NCBI RefSeq assembly: GCF_963662255.1
Contig: NC_085046.1
Location: 53,786,570-53,850,569 of the forward strand
Source of the DNA: Cinclus cinclus
Taxonomy: Eukaryota; Chordata; Aves; Passeriformes; Cinclidae
Reading direction: 5' to 3'
DNA: 64,000 nucleotides
The notes below the pieces were generated by a model, which saw nothing but the letters and a program-made list of their open reading frames with translations, did not search any database and was not told the DNA's origin. This document shows positions 60,197-64,000 of this stretch, in pieces; position 1 is the stretch's first letter, and each line of letters opens with the position of its first letter. Position numbers and translations under genes: made by a program.

Positions 60197-60383
60197 AGGC
60201 CCCTCTGCCCAAGGCTGCAGCCGCAGCCCTCGTGCTCCTGGCCGGGACACGGACAGCGTGCCCAAGGAGCGCCGGCGCCCCACAAAGAGGAAGGCCTCTA
60301 GACCTCAGGACTCTGCCCAGCCCCCAAAAAGGCCGTCCCGCCAGTGCAAGCCCAAGCCAAGGCCCCTTGATTGTAGGAAGTAG
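59295..60383 (+). CDS. TOPORS-like: Copy 18: TOPORS-like RING E3 ligase, 362 aa
   Basis: Gly163, 21 uninterrupted GCA codons (60129-60191), Ala327, Cys337. It has the same tract length as copy 17 but without the GCC codon, so the equal length may be coincidental, or the GCC was lost or gained after duplication. It has ACA at Thr23, unlike its neighbours. Confidence 0.9.
60129..60191 (+). repeat. GCA tract of copy 18, 21 codons
   Basis: Twenty-one uninterrupted GCA codons, the longest pure tract in the window. Confidence 0.95.
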
Positions 60384-62634
60384 GAGTAGATGTAGGAGTA
60401 AAGAATCAATGTTAGGAGTTGGAAATTGTTTTTAGAAGTAGGAAATAAATGGTAGAGTTAGGAAATCAATTGTAGAAGTAGGAAATAAATTGTTGTTTCT
60501 CTGACACAGTCTGAGAGTGTGGCTTTCTCGGCCTTCTCCTGTTGCCTTTTCCCTCTGCCCTCAAATGCCAATGTGGGCGGCAACTGGGAGGGGAGGGGAT
60601 AGGAACATTGTAGCCACAGGGGCCCAGAGGAGCCCTGGCAGGGGCCTGTGCCCAGTGCTACAGGAAGACAAGAAGCAGCCCCCAGGCCAAGCTTGGGACC
60701 CAGCCTGGGAGTCTGGAAAGCTTCCTGCTCTCAACTGCAGGGCAGGACAGGCCATCTTCATGGGGCATGAGCTGCAGGCAGCAAGCGAGCTAAAAGGGAC
60801 AGAAGGAGCCCTCAGCTGGGGTCACAGTCAGTGCTGCAGAGGAAAGCAAAACTTCTCGGGATCCAGAGCCAATGTGGCCTGAGGGAAAGTTCCTTCTTGA
60901 CCCCAGGGCTACTGATTGGCCGTGTTGAAAAGGGGCTCTGGAATGAAGGCAGCCAGTGGAAACACCGGTCGCCTTGGAGAACCACATGCCATCCTGCCTG
61001 TTCAGCAGAGTCAGCTGCACAGGACAACCCAGGGTCTGCCAGGCCAAGTGCCAGTGGCACAATAGGTAGAGTCTGCAAGGATGCTCCAGGAAGTCCCTGA
61101 TGCAAAGAGATGGAGAGATGCTTCGTTGGTGTGGCTAGCTTTTAGCTGTCAGAATAAACCAAAACTCTTGTAGGGATCTTCAGAAGATCCCGCCCTTCAA
61201 AATGACAATGGCCTGCACCGAGAGAGGGGCCAGCTTCCAGTCTGATGCCGCCCTGAGCACTGAAGGGGATGAGTGGAGGGAAAGAGCCAAGAGGAAGGAT
61301 GGATTTGAACAAATCCACAGGATTCCTGCCAAGCCATTGAAGCCTAAGTGCAGATGTATCCTTGGCCAAGGAAATGAGTGACTTGAGATGGCAACAAGTC
61401 AGATGTGTACAGGCGAGAAACACAAGCCCTCTATTTAAGGAGGGTTCCGAACAATCAAGAGAGCTTTTGTCACGTGGATCACCGAGGGTTGTGTGTCTGT
61501 CTCCAGCCAGGACCGCGGTTACCGTTCTACTCAACGACAGCAGAGATTTTCTCCCCGTTTTGGACCGTTTTTGGTTTGCCCAAAAGGGTGCTTGATGCTT
61601 CTTTTTCAGTTCTCTCTCCATCGTCAACTTGATGTTTCAATGGGATGAGGAGAGCAACAGCGGGTTGCAAGGGTCACTGAGCTAAGGACCACAACATCGT
61701 GCCCGTCAACAGCGATCCAATGGGGCTGTGGAGAAGAAAAGAAATGGGAATTGAAAAGCAACCTGGCAAGAAGTTGATGCGGAGACTGGCAGGAGATGTC
61801 AGCATGTGCTCGCCTGTCCGAGTGGCGCAGGCGAGCAGCACTGAGAATAGAGAAGAAGGGCTGTCATGTCACGGGATTTAAAGCAGCCAAGCCACGTGCC
61901 TGATGTTCACAGAAGCCTCCCGTGCCAAAAGTGGGAAACTAGCAGGTAATGTGCTTCTAGAGGAGAAATGCTGGGACTGAGGTGGCCAAATGATTATAAA
62001 ATCCGAGGCAAGAAAGAGGGAATGATGGCATGGCCCACGTACCCCATGTTTTCTCCTGAGGCCGTGTACTTGCAGGGGCTAAAGGCCCGCTCTGGCAGAT
62101 TTGGAAGGCAGTCAAGGCAGCCAGACGAGAGCAGTGACATCAGCGTGACATCAGCGGCCCACAAACCGCATGGGTGGCAACCTCAGTGAGCAAAGCATTG
62201 TGACCTCACATCCCTCACTGCTTATGTTTGGGCACAGACAGAGCTGGGCTCAGACCGGCTCGCGCCTGGACTCCTGGCAAGCGTGCCTGCGAGGACTGGA
62301 AGCCCGCGAGGTCCTTGGGAGCTGCTGTGGGCAAGTCTGGGTTGTGATTCCCACGCCTTTGCCTGTTTCCTTAGCCATACGTGGTTGAGGAAGCCAAGCA
62401 GTGTGAGCGGTGCTTGCGGCGGCACAGGTGAGCGGTGCAGGAAAGGACTACGGGGTGGCCGTGGGCTGGGCGATGGTGTCTGGGGAGCTGTGAGTGTGTG
62501 GTGTCCTTCTTGAGGGGCCTGGGCGCTCCTTTGAGCCGCCCATCTCCCTGGGACAGCAAGTGACCTGTTTTGCAGCGTGTCACACCAGCAGGAGGGAGCA
62601 GCTGCTGTGCCCAGCTCTGCTGCAAGCCACAAGC
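60384..62634. other. Spacer 18, upstream of copy 19
   Basis: Short form, near-identical to spacer 17 and with A at the three-state site (61694). Poly(A) signals at 60444 and 60484, palindrome 61173-61191, TATAAAA 61995-62001, CRE-like cluster ending 62208, leader intron 62428-62575. GTGTACTTG near 62064 differs from GTGGACTTG in spacer 17. Confidence 0.8.
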
Positions 62635-63467
62635 ATGGCCACGGAGACAGACTGGAACTGCCCCATCTGCCGTGACGGTCCCGGTGAAAAGGCTTCTGTA
62701 ACTCCGTGCGTCCACCAGTTCTGCCTGGGCTGCATTGTGCGCTGGGTCAAGACCAAGCCATTGTGCCCCCTGTGCAGGCAGCCTATCAAGAGCATCGTTT
62801 ACTCTGTTCGGTCGGAGGAAGACTTTCTGGAGATAGCTCTCCCAAGCTCCTCAGACTCATGGGCTGCTGGTCACCAGGATGAGCAGGGGGCTGCGGAGCG
62901 CATGCCCAGCACCTATGTAGCTGGCTTCCCAGCTGAGCTCTGGGCTGGCATTTTCCAGGACTGCTCAGAAATCCTGGAGCCCCTGCTGCCCTGGCTGAAC
63001 CAGGAGCTTTCGCAGCTGCTCAGGACCCACTGGTGGGAGGTGGCTCTGGCACAGAGTGTGGTCGTAGCCAATTTGTGCTACTATGGGCTGAGGCAGGAGG
63101 CCTTGGTCCAGGAGCTGCAAGGCCTGCTGCAGGAGCAGACGGTGGCATTTGTGCGCCGGCTCATTGACACTGCTGCTGACAGGTGCAGTGATGAGATCCT
63201 GCGGCGGATGAACCTCCTGAACTCCCATGCTCAGGAGGAAGAGGAGCAGGAGCAGGAGCAGGAGGAAGAGGAGGAGGGTCCCAAAGGCATCACTGCCTCC
63301 CTCCAGGGGACTCTCACCCCCATGGTGGCCTCCTCCCACAGCCCTATGGTCTCCAATGTGGAAGCAGACACTGGAACATTGGAAGCCACGCTGCGTGAGG
63401 GGCCCAGCCGCTCTCCATCCATGCCCGTCCATGCAGAGCGGGAGCAGCCCCAGGACGAGCCTGGCGA

Positions 63468-63530
<63 letters not shown>

Positions 63531-63717
63531 AGGCCCCTCTGCCCAAGGCTGCAGCCGCAGCCCTCGTGCTCCTGGCCGGGACACGGACAGCGTGCCCAAG
63601 GAGCGCCGGCGCCCCACAAAGAGGAAGGCCTCTAGACCTCAGGACTCTGCCCAGCCCCCAAAAAGGCCGTCCCGCCAGTGCAAGCCCAAGCCAAGGCCCC
63701 TTGATTGTAGGAAGTAG
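62635..63717 (+). CDS. TOPORS-like: Copy 19: TOPORS-like RING E3 ligase, 360 aa
   Basis: Last complete copy. Gly163, 19 GCA codons (63469-63525), Ala327, Cys337, silent ACT at Thr23. The protein equals copy 18 apart from two fewer alanines. Confidence 0.9.
63469..63525 (+). repeat. GCA tract of copy 19, 19 codons
   Basis: Nineteen uninterrupted GCA codons. Confidence 0.95.
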
Positions 63718-64000
63718 GAGTAGATGTAGGAGTAAAGAATCAATGTTAGGAGTTGGAAATTGTTTTTAGAAGTAGGAAATAAATGGTAGAGTTAGGAAAT
63801 CAATTGTAGAAGTAGGAAATAAATTGTTGTTTCTCTGACACAGTCTGAGAGTGTGGCTTTCTCGGCCTTCTCCTGTTGCCTTTTCCCTCTGCCCTCAAAT
63901 GCCAATGTGGGCGGCAACTGGGAGGGGAGGGGATAGGAACATTGTAGCCACAGGGGCCCAGAGGAGCCCTGGCAGGGGCCTGTGCCCAGTGCTACAGGAA
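63718..64000. other. Spacer 19, cut by the right edge
   Basis: The first 283 bp of a spacer, with poly(A) signals at 63778-63783 and 63818-63823 and the late-array 3' type (TAGATGTAGG, TTAGGAAATC, CTGAGAG). The window ends before the 4-bp indel site, and nothing suggests that the array stops here. Confidence 0.8.

Larger units (their letters stand above)
1..64000 (+). repeat. Tandem array of about 19 gene-containing 3.3-kb units
   Basis: The same unit (one RING-protein gene plus about 2.25 kb of spacer) recurs in one orientation across the whole window. ATG-to-ATG distances are 3323, 3302, 3302, 3335, 3334, 3328, 3302, 3335, 3337, 3335, 3311, 3338, 3307, 3307, 3328, 3328, 3340 and 3340 bp. 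All of these differences are accounted for by the number of GCA codons in the gene, a 12-bp GAGCAG expansion plus a GAA interruption in copy 1, and a 4-bp indel in the spacer. Neither end of the array is in the window. Confidence 0.98.

Noticed and set aside
1..64000. CRISPR array, prophage or bacterial operon
   Set aside because: The repeats are 3.3-kb genes, not short direct repeats with unique spacers. Intron, poly(A) signals and Kozak context are eukaryotic.
1..64000. tRNA, rRNA or other RNA genes within the units
   Set aside because: I saw no tRNA-like A/B boxes with a foldable cloverleaf, nor rRNA or snRNA signatures, in the spacer. A covariance-model search would be needed to exclude small RNAs.

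Overview
The window is one continuous head-to-tail tandem array of a single gene. A unit of 3,302 to 3,340 bp repeats about 19 times, always on the + strand. There are 19 complete gene copies plus the 3' part of one more, cut by the left edge; the right edge cuts the spacer after the last copy. Each unit is one intact ORF of 348 to 362 codons (from the ATG used here) and about 2.25 kb of spacer. I see no other gene, RNA gene or recognisable transposon.

The gene is eukaryotic. It has a strong Kozak context (A at -3, G at +4), a 148-bp GT-AG intron in the 5' leader, a TATAAAA element with CRE-like sites upstream, and paired AATAAA signals 61 and 101 bp after the stop. The protein starts with a C3HC4 RING finger followed by an SVRSEEDF stretch, which I read as the TOPORS family of RING E3 ubiquitin/SUMO ligases. 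A Leu/Trp-rich helical region, an acidic Glu/Gln run, a poly-alanine tract and a basic Arg/Lys/Pro tail follow. It is far shorter than canonical TOPORS (about 1,000 residues). Short multicopy TOPORS-like proteins are, as I recall, common in bird and especially passerine annotations, so I favour a bird genome; the sequence alone does not prove this.

Layout: the partial copy 0 (1-547) and copy 1 share an older-looking variant with a GAA-interrupted alanine tract. Copies 2-3 have short tracts (7 Ala). Copies 3-5 with their spacers (9428-19398) recur as copies 7-9 (22727-32700), offset by 13,299 bp. Copies 10-12 are mosaics. Copies 13/14, 15/16 and 17/18 are adjacent pairs of exactly equal unit length. 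The array therefore seems to have grown by repeated unequal exchange at several scales, with local conversion.

Spacers are as conserved as genes. Their only visible length change is one 4-bp indel, while the in-frame GCA tract ranges from 7 to 21 codons. Many differences between copies are CpG to TpG/CpA changes, suggesting germline methylation of the array. All 19 complete copies are open, but with homogenisation this recent that alone does not prove that every copy is used.
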